Positions 9,726 through 17,943 of a stretch of DNA of 64,000 nucleotides are shown here, one piece after another. A program made the position numbers and the translations under genes. The notes below the pieces were generated by a model, which did not search any database, was not told the DNA's origin, and worked only from the letters and a program-made list of their open reading frames with translations. Source of the stretch: Lawsonibacter celer (GTDB lineage Bacteria > Bacillota > Clostridia > Oscillospirales > Oscillospiraceae); assembly GCF_014281125.1 (NCBI RefSeq), contig NZ_JACOEA010000003.1, forward strand, positions 248,001-312,000, given 5' to 3'. The stretch's first letter is position 1. Each line of letters starts with the position of its first letter.

Positions 9726-10561
9726 CAGTGCTGATGTACCGCCTCGCCCAAGCAGGGCTCCGGACGCTCGGGGAGATTGCCTTTAAAATCCCGGTCAAAC
9801 CATTTGGGAATCGGAATGCCCTGTTCCACGGCCGCGAAAAAGCCCCCAATCTGGCGCGCCGACTCTGGAACCGCCCCCTCCAGCCGCCGCAGCAACTCAG
9901 CATTGCTCTCCTCAGCGGCCGGGTGGGGCGCCTGTTTCAGTGTGATCCCCCGAATGGATCCGCACCCGGGCAGATGGGACACCGCCTCCACTGCCACAGC
10001 CCGGCGCCTGCCGTGGCAGCGGGCCAGCATCCCCGTATACCGCACCATGGCCCGGTAGGCCATCTCCATCTTATGGGGGGAGACATGCTCATAGACCGCG
10101 GCGGCCGCCGTCCAGACGGCCGGGTCGTCCACCCGGGGCAGATAGGAGCGCCCCAAAGGCTTCAGTCCGTCCCGCTCCATAAGCATCCGGTCAAATTCCC
10201 CCTCCATGGCCATATGGGTCACCACGCCGTCCTCCAGCTTTCGATAGACGTAGGCGTGGCAGGCGCTGTCCAGCGCCAGGTGGCAGAGGAAGCCCGCCCC
10301 ATAGCCCCCGGCCATGGGCACCCCCTCCTCCACGGAGGCCCGCAGCCTGGCGCACACCTCCAGAGCGGAGCGGCTGTGGAGCTCCAGCCCCTCCCTTCGC
10401 ACGGCGCTTGGGTGCAGAATATGGTAAAAAAACAGCGGGTCGGGGCCCAGACAACCCAGATCAAAGGCCGTCCGCTCCGCCGCCAGGACCTCCGCCAGCC
10501 CGGCGGGCAGCAGGGCGAGCACCTTACCGCCGAATTTCAGATGCGCATAGTAATTGGGCAT
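9725..10561 (-). CDS. Zinc-dependent phospholipase C family protein
   Basis: 278 residues resembling the zinc-dependent phospholipase C / S1-P1 nuclease-like family. It opens 'MPNYYAHLKFGGKVL' and carries spaced His residues typical of metal ligands: 'FFYHILHPSAV', 'GFLCHLALDSACHAYVY' and 'HMAMEGEFDRM'. No signal peptide is visible, unlike secreted clostridial phospholipases, so this is probably a cytoplasmic or membrane-associated relative of unknown substrate. ATG at 10561 is preceded by AAAGGAGTC. It is monocistronic and convergent with the repair pair. Confidence 0.8.
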   Translation of the reverse strand: MPNYYAHLKFGGKVLALLPAGLAEVLAAERTAFDLGCLGPDPLFFYHILHPSAVRREGLELHSRSALEVCARLRASVEEGVPMAGGYGAGFLCHLALDSACHAYVYRKLEDGVVTHMAMEGEFDRMLMERDGLKPLGRSYLPRVDDPAVWTAAAAVYEHVSPHKMEMAYRAMVRYTGMLARCHGRRRAVAVEAVSHLPGCGSIRGITLKQAPHPAAEESNAELLRRLEGAVPESARQIGGFFAAVEQGIPIPKWFDRDFKGNLPERPEPCLGEAVHQH

Positions 10562-10683
10562 GATTCAGACAGACTCCTTTGCGCCATAGACTATCTCTAT
10601 TATAGCACCCGCGTCAACACCCGGCGCCTCCTCTCGGTATAAAACCGCATGCGCCCCATGGCGCCGCCGCGAAACTGCATAAA

Positions 10684-10709
10684 TGCGGCGGGACAGCTGT
10701 CCCGCCGCA
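10684..10709 (-). terminator. Perfect 26-bp palindrome after livF
   Basis: 13-bp arms (TGCGGCGGGACAG and its complement) without a loop, followed on the minus strand by TTTAT. It lies just after the last gene of the ABC operon and probably ends it. Confidence 0.6.
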
Positions 10710-10725
10710 CTCAAATCCCATTCGA

Positions 10726-11436
10726 TCAGCCGCCCAGGTAGGCCTTCTTGACCCCCTCGTCCTCCAGCAGCTGCGCGCCGGGCCCGGAGAGGGTAATCCG
10801 CCCGGTCTCCAGCACATAGCCCCGATTGGCCACAGACAGGGCCATGCGGGCGTTTTGCTCCACCAGCAGGATGGTGGTGCCCGCCTGATGAAGCTGCTGA
10901 ATGATCTCAAAAATCTGCTCCACCAGGATGGGGGCCAGGCCCATGGAGGGCTCATCCAGCATCAGCAGCTTGGGGTTGGACATGAGCGCCCGGCCCATGG
11001 CCAGCATCTGCTGCTCACCGCCGGAGAGGGTTCCGGCCGTCTGCTTCCGGCGCTCCTTCAAGCGGGGGAACTGCCCGTAAACCCGCTCCAGCCCCGGGGC
11101 GATGGTGCTCTTGGGCTGGGTATAGGCGCCCATTTCCAGGTTTTCCTCCACGGTCATCTGCAAGAATACCCGCCGCCCTTCCGGGACCTGGGCCATGCCC
11201 CGGGAGACCAGCTTCGCAGCCGGCACGCCGCCGATGGGCTCCCCCATAAAGTGAATGGAGCCGGTCTTGGAGTGGAGCAGGCCGGAGACGGTCTGCAGGG
11301 TCGTGGTCTTGCCCGCGCCGTTGGCGCCAATGAGGGTGACGATCTCCCCCTCGTCCACGTGAAAGGAAATGCCCTTGACGGCGTGGATGGCGCCATAATA
11401 GACATTCATATTCTCAACTTGCAGCAAAGCCCCCAT
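10726..11436 (-). CDS. livF: Branched-chain amino acid ABC transporter ATP-binding protein LivF
   Basis: 236-residue ATPase of the HAAT importer family. Walker A 'GANGAGKTTTL', signature 'LSGGEQQMLAMGRAL' and Walker B 'LLMLDEPSMGL' are all present. It powers import of leucine, isoleucine, valine or related substrates with LivG. ATG at 11436 ('MGALLQVENMNVYYG') is the natural start, 4 bp after livG ends; the longer frame is only low-complexity read-through. Last gene of the operon. Confidence 0.93.
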   Translation of the reverse strand: MGALLQVENMNVYYGAIHAVKGISFHVDEGEIVTLIGANGAGKTTTLQTVSGLLHSKTGSIHFMGEPIGGVPAAKLVSRGMAQVPEGRRVFLQMTVEENLEMGAYTQPKSTIAPGLERVYGQFPRLKERRKQTAGTLSGGEQQMLAMGRALMSNPKLLMLDEPSMGLAPILVEQIFEIIQQLHQAGTTILLVEQNARMALSVANRGYVLETGRITLSGPGAQLLEDEGVKKAYLGG

Positions 11437-11440
11437 GCCG

Positions 11441-12286
11441 TTACGCCTCCTTCCCGCTGCCCAGATAGGCCCTGATGACCTCCGGGTTGTTCTGGATCTC
11501 CTCCGGGGTGCCCTTGGCGATGATCTCACCGAAGTTGAGCACACAAATCCCCTCGCAGATGCCCATGACCAGGCTCATATCGTGCTCAATGAGCAAAATA
11601 GCGATCTGGAAGGTATCCCGAATTTTTACAATATTGTCCATCAGCTCGGCGGTCTCAGAGGGATTCATGCCTGCCGCCGGCTCGTCCAGCAGCAGCAGGG
11701 ACGGGTTGGTCCCCAGGGCGCGGACAATCTCCAGCCGGCGCTGAGCGCCGTAGGGCAGCGCGCCCGCCTTGACGCCCGCCAGGTCCTGCATGTCAAAAAT
11801 GCTCAGCAGCTCCATGGCCCGCTCGTGGGCGGCCTTCTCCCCCCGCCAGTAGGCGGGCAGACGGAACAGCCCGCTGAAGGTCCCATATTTCATCTGATTG
11901 TGCAGGCCGATCTTGACGTTGTCCTCCACACTCAGCTTGTCAAACAGGCGGATATTCTGGAAGGTGCGGGCAATGCCCGCCTTGTTCACCTGGACGGTGT
12001 TCATATTGTGGGTGTCCTTTCCGTCCAGCAGGACGGTGCCCCGGGTGGGCTGGTACACCTTGGTCAGCAGGTTGAACACCGTGGTCTTGCCCGCGCCGTT
12101 GGGGCCGATCAGGCCGGCGATCTCCGTGCGGCCAATGGCCATATTGAACTCATTGACCGCAGTAAGGCCGCCGAAGTCGATGCCCAGATGCTGGGCCTCC
12201 AGAATGGGCGACTTATCCACGTCCCGCTCAGGAATCAGGTTGGGGCTGGGCACGGGCACCAGCTTTGTCTTCTGCCGCTCAGGCAT
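11441..12286 (-). CDS. livG: Branched-chain amino acid ABC transporter ATP-binding protein LivG
   Basis: 281-residue ATPase partner of LivF. Walker A 'GPNGAGKTTVF', a signature reading LPYGAQRRLEIVRAL (typical LivG variant) and Walker B 'LLLLDEPAAGMN' are seen, plus the C-terminal LivG extension. An N-terminal tail of about 25 residues precedes the ABC fold. Its start overlaps livM by 8 bp, indicating translational coupling. Confidence 0.93.
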   Translation of the reverse strand: MPERQKTKLVPVPSPNLIPERDVDKSPILEAQHLGIDFGGLTAVNEFNMAIGRTEIAGLIGPNGAGKTTVFNLLTKVYQPTRGTVLLDGKDTHNMNTVQVNKAGIARTFQNIRLFDKLSVEDNVKIGLHNQMKYGTFSGLFRLPAYWRGEKAAHERAMELLSIFDMQDLAGVKAGALPYGAQRRLEIVRALGTNPSLLLLDEPAAGMNPSETAELMDNIVKIRDTFQIAILLIEHDMSLVMGICEGICVLNFGEIIAKGTPEEIQNNPEVIRAYLGSGKEA

Positions 12287-13352
12287 GGGTGCTCTCCTCC
12301 TCTCCCTCTTGCTTCCGCTTTCCGCGGATGCGGTCTAGAAAGCCCCGCAGCTGCGGATTGTTGGTGGCCAGCATCACCAGGATCAGGACCACGGCGTACA
12401 CCAGCATGCGCCATTTATCCAGGTTGAAGCTGCGCAGCAGCTCGGGCAGGAAGGTGAGGAAGGCCGCCGCGATGATGGAGCCGCGGATATTGCCGATACC
12501 CCCCAGCACCACAAACACCAGGATCAGGATGGAGGTGTTGAAGTCGAATTTCTTGGGCAGCACAGAGGAGTAGTTGAGGGCGTAAAGGGCGCCCGCCGCG
12601 CCGGCCAGCACCGCGGAGGTGACAAAGGCCATCAGCTTGTATTTGGTGGCGCCGATCCCCACGCTCTCAGCCGCGATGCGGTTGTCCCGCAGCGCCATGA
12701 TGGCCCTGCCGGAGCGGCTGTTGACCAGATTCAGCACCACGGTCAGGGCAATGAGCACCAGGATAAATCCCGCCGTGAAGGTGGCCAGCTTTGTGATGCC
12801 CGTGGCCCCCATGGGCCCCTTGATGATGGCCCTGCCTCCTTCTGCCAGCTGGAGCGCGGCCTCTCCCTTTGTGGAGAAGTGCAGACCGGCTTCGTCCACG
12901 CCCACGTAGAGGACCTGGAGCACGTTTCGAATGATCTCTCCGAAGGCCAGCGTAACGATGGCCAGATAGTCGCCACGCAGGCGGAGCACCGGCACACCAA
13001 CGATCACGCCGGCCACTCCGGCGAGGAGCGCGCCCACGATCATGGCGATCACCAGCCGCACGGGGGCGAAGGGGACCGCCTGCTGAAGGGCGGCGGCGGC
13101 GATGACGCCGGAGAAGGCACCCACACTCATAAACCCGGCGTGGCCCAGGCTCAGCTCACCGGAGATGCCCACCACCAGATTCAGGGAAAGGGCCATGACG
13201 ATGTAGGAGCAGATGGGGATCAGCTGCCCCTGGAAGGAGCTGCTCAGACCCACCGTGGCGCCCAACACCTGGACAATCACAAAGGCCGCCACCACGATGC
13301 CGTAGGTGATCAGATTGCTGGTCAGGCGCTTGTGCGAGGATTTTTCTTTCAT
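12279..13352 (-). CDS. livM: Branched-chain amino acid ABC transporter permease LivM
   Basis: About 357-residue integral membrane permease with 8-10 hydrophobic segments and the conserved 'GDYLAIVTLAFGEIIRNVLQ' region that contacts the ATPases. It forms the membrane channel with LivH. ATG at 13352 is chosen because GAGGTGG, overlapping the livH stop, lies 5-6 nt upstream; a GTG three codons earlier is within that site. Confidence 0.93.
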   Translation of the reverse strand: MKEKSSHKRLTSNLITYGIVVAAFVIVQVLGATVGLSSSFQGQLIPICSYIVMALSLNLVVGISGELSLGHAGFMSVGAFSGVIAAAALQQAVPFAPVRLVIAMIVGALLAGVAGVIVGVPVLRLRGDYLAIVTLAFGEIIRNVLQVLYVGVDEAGLHFSTKGEAALQLAEGGRAIIKGPMGATGITKLATFTAGFILVLIALTVVLNLVNSRSGRAIMALRDNRIAAESVGIGATKYKLMAFVTSAVLAGAAGALYALNYSSVLPKKFDFNTSILILVFVVLGGIGNIRGSIIAAAFLTFLPELLRSFNLDKWRMLVYAVVLILVMLATNNPQLRGFLDRIRGKRKQEGEEESTHA

Positions 13353-13362
13353 TTCCGCCACC

Positions 13363-14247
13363 TCACACTTTCTCTCGGATTTGCTTGCCCAGCAGGCCCG
13401 TGGGCTTGACCAGCAGCACGATGATAAGCACCGCGAACACCACCGCGTTGGACAGCTCGGTGGAGAAGGTCATGGCAAAGATCTCGATCACGCCCAACAG
13501 CAGGCCGCCCAGCAGGGCCCCGGGGATAGAGCCGATCCCGCCGAACACGGCGGCGGTAAACGCCTTGATGCCCGGCAGAGAGCCCGTGGTAGGGGTCAGC
13601 TGGGGATAGGCCGAGCAGAGCAGCACCCCCGCGATGGCGGCCAAAGCGGAGCCGATGGCAAAGGTCATGGAGATGGTGCGGTTGACGTCAATTCCCATCA
13701 GCTGAGCCGCCGCCTTGTCCTCCGAGCAGGCCCGCATGGCTTTGCCCATCTTGGTCATTCCGGTAAAGGCGGTCAGCGCCACCATGATGATCACGCAGGC
13801 CAGCACGGTCACCACAGTGGTGCCGGTAATGCTCCGGCCCAAAAATGTAATCCCCTTGTCCCCAAAGATTCCGTTGAGGAACGTGGGAAAATTCTTGGGG
13901 TCGGACTGCCACAGCAGCAGAGCCGCGTTCTGCAGAAAATAGCTCACGCCAATCGCGGTAATCAGCACCGCCAAGGAGGCGGACTGACGCAGGGGCTTAT
14001 AGGCCAGGCGTTCAATTACAACGCCCAGGACGGTACACACCGCCATGGCCAGCAGAATGCCCACCAGGGGGGGCAGCTGGTATTTGGATACCGCGTAAAA
14101 GCAGATGTAGGCGCCCACCATAATCACGTCGCCATGGGCAAAGTTCAACATCTTGGCGATGCCGTACACCATTGTATAGCCCAGCGCGATAATGGCGTAG
14201 ACGCTTCCCAGGCTGATCCCGTTGATCAGGTTCTGGAGGATGTCCAA
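13363..14247 (-). CDS. livH: Branched-chain amino acid ABC transporter permease LivH
   Basis: About 294-residue permease with eight or so membrane helices. Family marks are 'GISLGSVYAIIALGYTMVYG' and 'MLNFAHGDVIMVGAY' near the N-terminus and 'GGIGSIPGALLGGLLLG' near the C-terminus. I place the start at TTG 14247 because GAGGTG lies 6 nt upstream; a GTG at 14256 overlaps that site and is the alternative. The gene follows livJ by about 180 bp and precedes livM by about 10 bp. Confidence 0.92.
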   Translation of the reverse strand: MDILQNLINGISLGSVYAIIALGYTMVYGIAKMLNFAHGDVIMVGAYICFYAVSKYQLPPLVGILLAMAVCTVLGVVIERLAYKPLRQSASLAVLITAIGVSYFLQNAALLLWQSDPKNFPTFLNGIFGDKGITFLGRSITGTTVVTVLACVIIMVALTAFTGMTKMGKAMRACSEDKAAAQLMGIDVNRTISMTFAIGSALAAIAGVLLCSAYPQLTPTTGSLPGIKAFTAAVFGGIGSIPGALLGGLLLGVIEIFAMTFSTELSNAVVFAVLIIVLLVKPTGLLGKQIREKV

Positions 14248-14428
14248 ACCGCTCACCTCTCTCGTTTTCTCTCTTCGGATCACGGCAGAGCACGCGGCGG
14301 CCGAAGGAGCCGCCGTCTGCTCCGCCATATCCGTCTGGTTCCATTGCAGCGGCCAAAAAAGCAGGGGCAGAGGGCTGCCGGACACACCGGCAACCCTCTG
14401 CGGACACTGCTCTCATTGTGCCAGTCAC

Positions 14429-15655
14429 TTACTGAGCCACGTATACGCCGTTCTCTACCTTAAAGACCTGGGGGTCCTTGGTGATCTCGCCGCTGGCGGA
14501 CCAGCTCATGCCGGAACCGGTCAGACCGTCCACGGTAAAGTCGCTGCTGGTAAAGGTCTCAATCAGCTTGTCGCACACCGTCTCATGGTCCATATCGGCG
14601 GTAATGCCGGCCTTCTGCACCGCCTCATAAATGGCGTACATACAGTCATAGCCGTCCGCGGCAAACTGGTTGGGGAGGTTGCCGTAGGCCTCCTGATACT
14701 TGGCCACGAAATTGGCGGTGCGCTCCTCAGTGGAGGACGCGTTGAAGGGGGTCATCAGCAGCAGTCCCTCCGCCAGCGAGGTGTCAAATCCGTCGATGTC
14801 CAGGATGCCGTCCATCCCGTCGCCGCCCATGAAGATGGGGGAATAGCCCATGCCCTTGGCCTGGTTGAGCACCAGGGAAGCGGGGCCGTAGTAGATGGGC
14901 ATGAACACCAGCTCGGCGCCGGCGCTCTGGGCGTTGCCCAGCTGCACGGAGAAGTCGGTGTTGGTGTCGTCCGGGAAGGTCTCCTCGGCCACCAGCTCCA
15001 GGCCGATCTCCTTGGCCTGGGCGATAAAGCCCTGGGCAATGCCCGAGGAATAGGCATCGCCGTTGTTGTAGATCACAGCCACCTTGTTGGCCAGGCCGTT
15101 CTCCTGGATGTAGTTGGCCGCGGTCACACCCTGATCCGGGTCGGTGAAGCACATCTGGAATACATTGTCCTTGCCCTCCGTCACATCGGTGGAGGAGGCC
15201 GAGGGGGTCAGCTGGAAGTAACGGTCGGCGTAGGTCTCACTGGACACGGCCACGCAGGGCTGCGTGGTGGTGCAGCCGTAGAGGATCTGCATGCCGTCGT
15301 CTTTTAGCTTGTTGTAGGCGTTCAGGGCCTTCTCAAAATCGCCTTCGTCATCCTGGAAGTCCAGGGAAAGCTGTACGCCGCCCAGGGCGTTGATCTCGGC
15401 CACGGCGATCTCAGCGCCCTGCTTGGTGGCCACGCCATAAGTAGCGGCGCCGCCGGTCAGAGGGCCGATGCCGCCGATCTTGATCGCGCCGGAAGCGTCG
15501 CCCGAGGGCTCAGCGCTGCCACCGGCCGGGGTCTCAGTATTGCCGCCTGTGGGCGTGTTGGCCGTCCCTCCGTTGCTGCTGCCGCATCCGGCCAGCACGG
15601 AGAAACAAAGCGCGCCTGCCAGTGCAAGAGACAGGATACGAAGTTTCTTCATCAT
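14429..15655 (-). CDS. livJ: Branched-chain amino acid ABC transporter substrate-binding lipoprotein
   Basis: 408-residue periplasmic-type binding protein (Peripla_BP_6, LivJ/LivK family) anchored as a lipoprotein: signal 'LALAGALCFSVLAGC' with the lipobox Cys about residue 24. A Gly/Thr/Pro-rich linker (about 25-52) leads to the two-lobe binding domain starting 'IKIGGIGPLTGGAATYG'. It captures a branched amino acid or similar ligand for LivHMGF. ATG at 15655 follows GGAGG by 6 nt. A near-consensus promoter lies 92 bp upstream, and the leader contains two hairpins. Confidence 0.93.
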   Translation of the reverse strand: MMKKLRILSLALAGALCFSVLAGCGSSNGGTANTPTGGNTETPAGGSAEPSGDASGAIKIGGIGPLTGGAATYGVATKQGAEIAVAEINALGGVQLSLDFQDDEGDFEKALNAYNKLKDDGMQILYGCTTTQPCVAVSSETYADRYFQLTPSASSTDVTEGKDNVFQMCFTDPDQGVTAANYIQENGLANKVAVIYNNGDAYSSGIAQGFIAQAKEIGLELVAEETFPDDTNTDFSVQLGNAQSAGAELVFMPIYYGPASLVLNQAKGMGYSPIFMGGDGMDGILDIDGFDTSLAEGLLLMTPFNASSTEERTANFVAKYQEAYGNLPNQFAADGYDCMYAIYEAVQKAGITADMDHETVCDKLIETFTSSDFTVDGLTGSGMSWSASGEITKDPQVFKVENGVYVAQ

Positions 15656-15683
15656 TCATTACCTCCATCTAGCTTATCCTTGG

Positions 15684-15730
15684 CCCTCGCCTCCTTCGTT
15701 CCGAGGCGAGGGAAAAGGCCATGGCCTTTC
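15684..15730 (-). promoter_or_regulatory. Two hairpins in the livJ leader
   Basis: Stem CCCTCGCCTC / GAGGCGAGGG (15684-15712) and palindrome AAAGGCCATGGCCTTT (15715-15730) lie between promoter and start codon. There is no T-run, so they may stabilise the mRNA or bind a regulator rather than terminate. Confidence 0.45.
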
Positions 15731-15739
15731 CAAGAAGTT

Positions 15740-15776
15740 GTTGACAATTATATCTTCCCCACCATTGGTTGTCAAC
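15740..15776 (-). promoter_or_regulatory. livJ promoter with flanking inverted repeat
   Basis: On the minus strand TTGACA (15775-15770), 17-bp spacer, TATAAT (15752-15747): a perfect sigma-A promoter. The 8-mer TTGTCAAC/GTTGACAA occurs inverted at 15769-15776 and 15740-15747, spanning the -35 and the start-site side, which suits a repressor such as an Lrp- or CodY-like protein. Confidence 0.8.
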
Positions 15777-15851
15777 CACAAAAATGCACAATGGAGCCAA
15801 TCAGAACATGCCGATCTGCGGTAAAGGCCACAAATATTTAAACGTGCCGGT

Positions 15852-16568
15852 TTAAATTACCAGTCCGCCGTTGGGCGCAATCACCTGCCCGGTTATAAAC
15901 TGCGCCGCCTCCGAGGCCAAAAAGCAGATGCTTTCCGCCGCATCTCTGGGCGTTCCGATCGCCCCCAGGGGCGTCTCCTCCCGCAGCGTCTCCAGCGCCG
16001 ATGCGTCCAGATGGGCGTTCATCTCCGTGGCAATCACCCCCGGCGCCACACAGTTTACCGTGATACCGGACGGCCCCAGCTCCTTGGCCAGCGCCCGGGT
16101 CAGGCCGATGACCGCCGCCTTGGAGGCGGAATAGGCCACCTCGCAGGAGGCCCCCACCTGTCCCCACATGGAGGAGACCGTAATGATGCGCCCGGCCTTG
16201 TTGTGAATAAAGTGGGGCAGCACGGCGCGGATGGTGTAAAACATCCCGTCCACATTCACGCCGAACATATGCCGCCAATCCGCATCAGTCAAATCGCCAA
16301 ATAATTTCTGCTGGGCAATTCCGGCGTTGCATACCAAAATGTCAAGTTGACAAAATTTCTCCAACACATTGTCAACCATTTTCTGCACCTGTGCCGCGTC
16401 GGATACATCTGCCTGCACGGCAATTCCACCCAACTCGCCGGCCAGGGCCTCCGCCTCCCTCCGGGAGCGGTGATAGTTGACCGCCACCCGGTATCCTCTG
16501 TTGGCAAAAAGCTGGGCCGCCGCCGCGCCGATGCCCCGGCTGGCACCGGTAATGAGTACTGTTTTCAT
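15852..16568 (-). CDS. SDR-family 3-oxoacyl-[ACP] reductase-like dehydrogenase
   Basis: 238-residue short-chain dehydrogenase/reductase. The NAD(P) motif is 'TGASRGIGAAAA' (about 7-18), followed by 'DILVCNAGI', catalytic Ser in 'ITVSSMWG' and 'YSASKAA' with catalytic Tyr and Lys, and 'GPSGITVNCVAPG'. It looks FabG-like and reduces 3-ketoacyl-ACP or another ketone using NADPH. It is not in a fatty-acid gene cluster; it follows an alpha/beta hydrolase gene by 3 bp, so the two form a small operon and the true substrate may differ. Confidence 0.88.
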   Translation of the reverse strand: MKTVLITGASRGIGAAAAQLFANRGYRVAVNYHRSRREAEALAGELGGIAVQADVSDAAQVQKMVDNVLEKFCQLDILVCNAGIAQQKLFGDLTDADWRHMFGVNVDGMFYTIRAVLPHFIHNKAGRIITVSSMWGQVGASCEVAYSASKAAVIGLTRALAKELGPSGITVNCVAPGVIATEMNAHLDASALETLREETPLGAIGTPRDAAESICFLASEAAQFITGQVIAPNGGLVI

Positions 16569-16571
16569 ATT

Positions 16572-17354
16572 TTACAGTCCTTTCAGCCATTGAATGCACA
16601 GCGGAAACCAAGTGGCTACATGGGGATCCTGCTGCTCCGGCCACCCCCGGGTCCGCTCATCCGCCAGTGCCATGGCGTGGGGTCCCTTGGGGTAGACGTG
16701 CAGCTCAAAGGGCACCCCTGCCCGCCGAAGCGCGCCGGCGTATATCAGGGTATTTTCCATGGGAACGCTATCGTCCTCGCCCGTAACCCACAGAAAGGCG
16801 GGCGGCGTGTCCGGCCCCACCGAGTCCTCCAGGGAAAGCGGCGGCGGCACAGCGCGCCCCTCCCCCACCAGGTGCAGAAAGCTGCCCGGATGTCCATAGG
16901 GGGGCTTGGCGGTGATAACCGGGTAGCACAGAATCGCGGCGTCCGGCCGGGCCAGTTCTTCTTCCAGCCCCAGCTGCGCGGCAATCACGCCGCTGTGCCA
17001 CAGGTTGGCCAGGCTCCCAGCCAGGTGTCCACCGGCCGAGAAGCCGCACACCGCCACACAGCGCGCTCCCCGCTGCCGGAGCAGCGCCACAGCGGCCGCC
17101 GCTTCCAGCATGGCCTGGGGCCAGCGGTCCGGAGACACGCTGTACTCCAGAACCGCAGCCCTGAAGCCCGCCTCAGCAAAGGCCTCCGCCACAGGCACAC
17201 CCTCCCGGGGCGCGGTCATGTGATAGCCGCCGCCAGGCAGCACCAGTACCGCCCAAGGCGAATGCGCCTCTCCCAACAGCGTCAGGCAAATATCCCGATT
17301 TCCGGCCCTCAGCCGCGGGTTTAAGCTCTCCCGGCCTATTTGCTCCTGTTTCAT
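16572..17354 (-). CDS. Alpha/beta hydrolase (BD-FAE/esterase-like)
   Basis: 260 residues of the alpha/beta hydrolase fold. 'LPGGGYHMTAPREG' is an HGG-like oxyanion region, 'VCGFSAGGHLAGSLA' carries the nucleophile elbow Ser (about residue 108), and 'GEDDSVPMENTL' and 'YPKGPHAMALAD' hold the likely Asp and His. It is most like small acetyl-xylan or carboxyl esterases, cytoplasmic since no signal peptide is seen. ATG at 17354 has GGGGGAG upstream. First gene of a two-gene operon with the SDR. Confidence 0.85.
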   Translation of the reverse strand: MKQEQIGRESLNPRLRAGNRDICLTLLGEAHSPWAVLVLPGGGYHMTAPREGVPVAEAFAEAGFRAAVLEYSVSPDRWPQAMLEAAAAVALLRQRGARCVAVCGFSAGGHLAGSLANLWHSGVIAAQLGLEEELARPDAAILCYPVITAKPPYGHPGSFLHLVGEGRAVPPPLSLEDSVGPDTPPAFLWVTGEDDSVPMENTLIYAGALRRAGVPFELHVYPKGPHAMALADERTRGWPEQQDPHVATWFPLCIQWLKGL

Positions 17355-17376
17355 ACTGTATCTCCCCCTTTTCTAT

Positions 17377-17405
17377 AGTATACCAGCCGAGCCTTTTCCT
17401 GAAAA
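17377..17405 (-). promoter_or_regulatory. Promoter of the hydrolase-SDR pair
   Basis: Minus strand TTTTCA (17405-17400), 17-bp spacer, TATACT (17382-17377) with an extended TGG before the -10. Confidence 0.6.
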
Positions 17406-17433
17406 GAGGAAAGCAGGAAAATGACAAAACCTA

Positions 17434-17462
17434 TTGACAAAGCACGCTTATTTGGATATAAT
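17434..17462 (+). promoter_or_regulatory. Promoter of tRNA-Val
   Basis: Perfect TTGACA (17434-17439), 17-bp spacer, TATAAT (17457-17462), 15 bp before the tRNA. Confidence 0.9.
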
Positions 17463-17476
17463 AATTTATGCTGTTT

Positions 17477-17552
17477 GGACGATTAGCTCAGCTGGTAGAG
17501 CATCCGCTTGACGTGCGGGAGGTCACAGGTTCAAGTCCTGTATCGTCCACCA
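17477..17552 (+). tRNA. tRNA-Val (anticodon GAC)
   Basis: 76-nt cloverleaf with encoded CCA. The acceptor GGACGAT pairs with ATCGTCC. The D arm is GCTC/GAGC. The anticodon loop TTGACGT gives anticodon GAC on a TCCGC/GCGGG stem, and the T arm is ACAGG-TTCAAGT-CCTGT. It reads GUC and GUU valine codons. Confidence 0.97.
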
Positions 17553-17591
17553 AAAAACTCCCTGTGCCTCCAATGGCTGCAGGGAGTTTTT
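17553..17591 (+). terminator. Terminator of tRNA-Val
   Basis: Stem ACTCCCTG / CAGGGAGT with flanking A- and T-runs directly after the CCA end. Confidence 0.85.
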
Positions 17592-17597
17592 ATATTG

Positions 17598-17638
17598 AAA
17601 GAAGCGGCGGCGGGCCTTTTCCCGCCGCCGCTTCTTTA
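17598..17638. terminator. Strong bidirectional hairpin
   Basis: 14-bp stem GAAGCGGCGGCGGG / CCCGCCGCCGCTTC with a 6-nt loop, flanked by AAA and TTTATT. It lies between the tRNA and the convergent permease operon. From here to 17943 (about 300 bp) I see no confident gene, only short open frames without good ribosome sites. Confidence 0.7.
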
Positions 17639-17943
17639 TTCAGGAATCCAAAGCAGAGAGGTCTCTATCTGCTATTGGGTCTGACCGGGAGAAATAGCGT
17701 CTCCGGCATAATTCTTTCGAGTGGAAGGCGCGATAGTGCATACCGATTCATCGGCAGCCTGTATCCGCCCGCCTCTGTGCAGGCCCATGCGTCTTCCCAG
17801 CCAAACAATTGGGCCGGATACGGCAATTTCTCCCATGCTCTTTCAAGCAAATTTGGCGTTCAGGGATTACGTAATGGGCTGTGTTTGCGTGTCTCCAGCC
17901 TTTCCGGCACCATGCGGGACACCCCTTTTGCCTTGGATAAGCA

